Shown here piece after piece: positions 62,626 to 64,000 of a stretch of 64,000 bases of DNA. The notes beneath the pieces were generated by a model. It did not search any database. It saw only the letters and a list, made by a program, of their open reading frames with translations, and was not told the DNA's origin. Each line of letters starts with the position of its first letter. Positions within the stretch are counted from its first letter, which is position 1. Position numbers and translations under genes: made by a program. Source of the stretch: Anaerobaca lacustris (lineage in GTDB: Bacteria; Planctomycetota; Phycisphaerae; Sedimentisphaerales; Anaerobacaceae); the NCBI RefSeq assembly GCF_030012215.1, contig NZ_JASCXX010000002.1:310001-374000 (forward strand), read 5' to 3'.

Positions 62626-64000
62626 TTGGATGGGTCACCGTAACATCGTCCAAATGCTCGATCTGCATCTTGCAGGCGGCGCATTCGGTCAGCACGTGGC
62701 GAGTCGGCGCCGCACCGATGGCGCTCTTGAGACTCTGAGAAATCGTCTCGGCTACATCATAATTCTTCTTCTGCATGCCGAAGGTGCCGGACAAGCCGCA
62801 GCAGCCGGCGCCGAGGTCGCTCACGTTCACACCGAAGTGCTCGCTCAACAGCCGTAGCGTCACCGTCTCGTCGCCCACCGCGCAAAGGTGGCACGGAAGG
62901 TGATAGACGTATTGCCCGCCGACGGGCTCGACCGCAGCTTTGAGCCTGCCTTGGCGGCGCAGGTCGGCCAGGTAGTTCATCAACTCCCAGGTGTTTTCCG
63001 ATACGAGCCGAGCGTCGTCGCCTGAAACGTAGTGACGCATCTCCTGTTGAAGGCACAGTGCGGCGCTGGGCTCGGAGCAGACGATCCTGCACCCTTGGCG
63101 AGCCGCCTCGGCCAAGTGCCTGACATTGTAGGCCAGGTCCCGACGAGCCGTCCTAACGTCCCCGTAGACGATCGCCGGCAACGGGGCCGGACGCTGGCGG
63201 GGCACCATGACCTCGACGTCGTTGTGCCGCAGCACGTCGAGCACGGCATACCCCAGTTCATGGTCGTTCGAGTTGGCGTATGAATCGACGAAGTAGACCA
63301 CCTTGTCCGTTGGCGCGTCAGGTGGACCGGCCTGGGTCAGATGCCTCTGCGCCGCCGTGACGAACGAGCCGCGTTGGAAAGCCGGCATGGTCCGTCGTTT
63401 GTCGAGACCGACTGTCTTCTCCATCGCCCATTGGAACGGCGGAAGCTTCAGAAACGCGTTCGAGACCGGTGAGAAGACGCTGCCCAGCAGACTCAGATAA
63501 CGATTATGGCTCAGCGCAAACTCCGTGCGGCGCAGCCCTTTGCGTCTGACATACTCGGCGCGAGCGGCGGCCATCAACGTCGAGATGTTGACTCCGGATG
63601 GACACTGCTTCTCGCACATCTTGCAGTTGACGCACAGATCGAGGAACCGGCGGAACTCGGGTGATTCGAAATCTTTCTCGTCCAGTTGGCCCGTCGCCCA
63701 GTAGTGCAGCAGGTTGGCCTTGGCGCGCGAGCTGCCCAGTTCCTCTCCGAGCGCCCGGTAGACCGGGCACATGCGCAGGGCCGGGTCGCGATTCAGACAG
63801 AGCCCGCAGCCGTAACACTGCTCGAACTCAAGCGCAAGCTCGTTTTCGCGGAAGAGCATTTCGGACCGAGTCCTCTCGGGCTGAATGTGTCGAGCGCGGC
63901 GGAGGTTCTTGACCATCACATCGGGGTCGTCGTTCAGGATCTTGCCCGGGTTCACTAGGCCGGCCGGGTCAAAGATCGCCTTGACCTTGCAGAGGATCTC
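62558..64000 (-). CDS. FAD-linked oxidase/Fe-S oxidoreductase fusion (partial, YdiJ-like)
   Basis: The coding frame is open to the right edge, so the N-terminal part is missing. The first visible residues, VKAIFDPAGLVNPGKIL, are the C-terminal signature of GlcD/DLD-type FAD-linked oxidases. An iron-sulfur half follows: CYGCGLCLN with CPVYR, then LCVNCKMCEKQCPSGV, and two GlpC/CCG-type domains (HLPCHLC with GAGCCGLSGTFG; ECAACKMQ). This matches single-chain FAD plus Fe-S dehydrogenases of about 950-1000 residues, which oxidise 2-hydroxyacids such as D-lactate or D-2-hydroxyglutarate. The GTG at 63955 is an internal valine, not a start. It converges on the glycosyltransferase with a 68-bp overlap. 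Confidence 0.9.
   Translation of the reverse strand, partial: EILCKVKAIFDPAGLVNPGKILNDDPDVMVKNLRRARHIQPERTRSEMLFRENELALEFEQCYGCGLCLNRDPALRMCPVYRALGEELGSSRAKANLLHYWATGQLDEKDFESPEFRRFLDLCVNCKMCEKQCPSGVNISTLMAAARAEYVRRKGLRRTEFALSHNRYLSLLGSVFSPVSNAFLKLPPFQWAMEKTVGLDKRRTMPAFQRGSFVTAAQRHLTQAGPPDAPTDKVVYFVDSYANSNDHELGYAVLDVLRHNDVEVMVPRQRPAPLPAIVYGDVRTARRDLAYNVRHLAEAARQGCRIVCSEPSAALCLQQEMRHYVSGDDARLVSENTWELMNYLADLRRQGRLKAAVEPVGGQYVYHLPCHLCAVGDETVTLRLLSEHFGVNVSDLGAGCCGLSGTFGMQKKNYDVAETISQSLKSAIGAAPTRHVLTECAACKMQIEHLDDVTVTHPIKLVARAYALARHVSRPSVLPR

Noticed and set aside
1-64000. tRNA, rRNA, CRISPR array, integrase or insertion sequence
   Set aside because: None was recognised: no spaced repeat array, no transposase or integrase motif, and no tRNA-like arm set that I could support by eye.

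Overview
The window looks like a piece of a GC-rich chromosome from a Planctomycetota bacterium, most likely class Phycisphaerae (Sedimentisphaerales-like). This is inferred from content, not from a marker gene. The clues are a prepilin-type protein with the planctomycete H-X9-DG layout, a lamin-tail/CotH surface protein, a dockerin-like C-terminus ending in WWL, M56 (BlaR1) proteins fused to secretin-like modules, a DUF1080 protein, a DMG-type Ser/Thr kinase, DUF2934, and a polysaccharide-degradation cassette with two HGSNAT-like acyltransferases. No rRNA, convincing tRNA, CRISPR array, transposase or phage gene was seen.

Layout. 1-3978 (minus): tripartite efflux operon (outer-membrane protein, membrane fusion protein, partial MacB-type ATPase). 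4412-9891 (plus): HGSNAT-like acyltransferase, threonine catabolism (tdh-kbl) and a Tat-exported GH106-like hydrolase. 9881-14191 (minus): large LTD/CotH protein. 14335-16571: mgtE and an M48 peptidase, convergent. 16826-21040 (plus): perfect sigma70-type promoter, then a PilT ATPase, a membrane-anchored GspE-like protein with ruined nucleotide motifs, and a CvpA-like protein. 21091-23343: a 49-aa protein, then a coupled pair (tandem CxxCG-module dockerin protein and a YPPCC protein). 23429-25616: promoter, EF-G-like GTPase, terminator. 25911-35545 (plus): secreted coiled-coil protein and two consecutive BlaI/BlaR1-type pairs with related promoter/operators; the second M56 protein (1635 aa) carries four secretin-like modules. 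35566-37872 (minus): APH-type kinase and Ser/Thr kinase. 38131-44163 (plus): etfB, an inserted zinc-ribbon/NDT-like gene with a repeat element, etfA, acyl-CoA dehydrogenase, HAD phosphatase. 44220-49910: prepilin protein, possible small RNA with orphan terminator, 32-aa basic protein, BSP/DUF1080 fusion, Gfo/Idh/MocA, pterin dehydratase, DUF2934. 50273-53879: radical SAM protein, small membrane protein, membrane MutS-like ATPase. 53923-59006 (minus): GH20-like, HGSNAT-like and GtaA-like operon. 59228-64000: DUF502, PDZ lipoprotein, glycosyltransferase and a partial FAD/Fe-S oxidoreductase.

How it fits together. The lifestyle implied is a heterotroph that degrades complex glycans (GH20, GH106-like, DUF1080, CotH/LTD) and oxidises acyl-CoAs and threonine, with heavy investment in envelope sensing (BlaR1/BlaI, Ser/Thr kinase). 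The most interesting parts are the two BlaI/M56 modules without any penicillin-binding sensor, the NDT-like gene splitting etfB from etfA, the GspE-like pseudo-ATPase, and a family of short palindromes that supply stop codons at gene ends, including one palindrome shared by two convergent genes.
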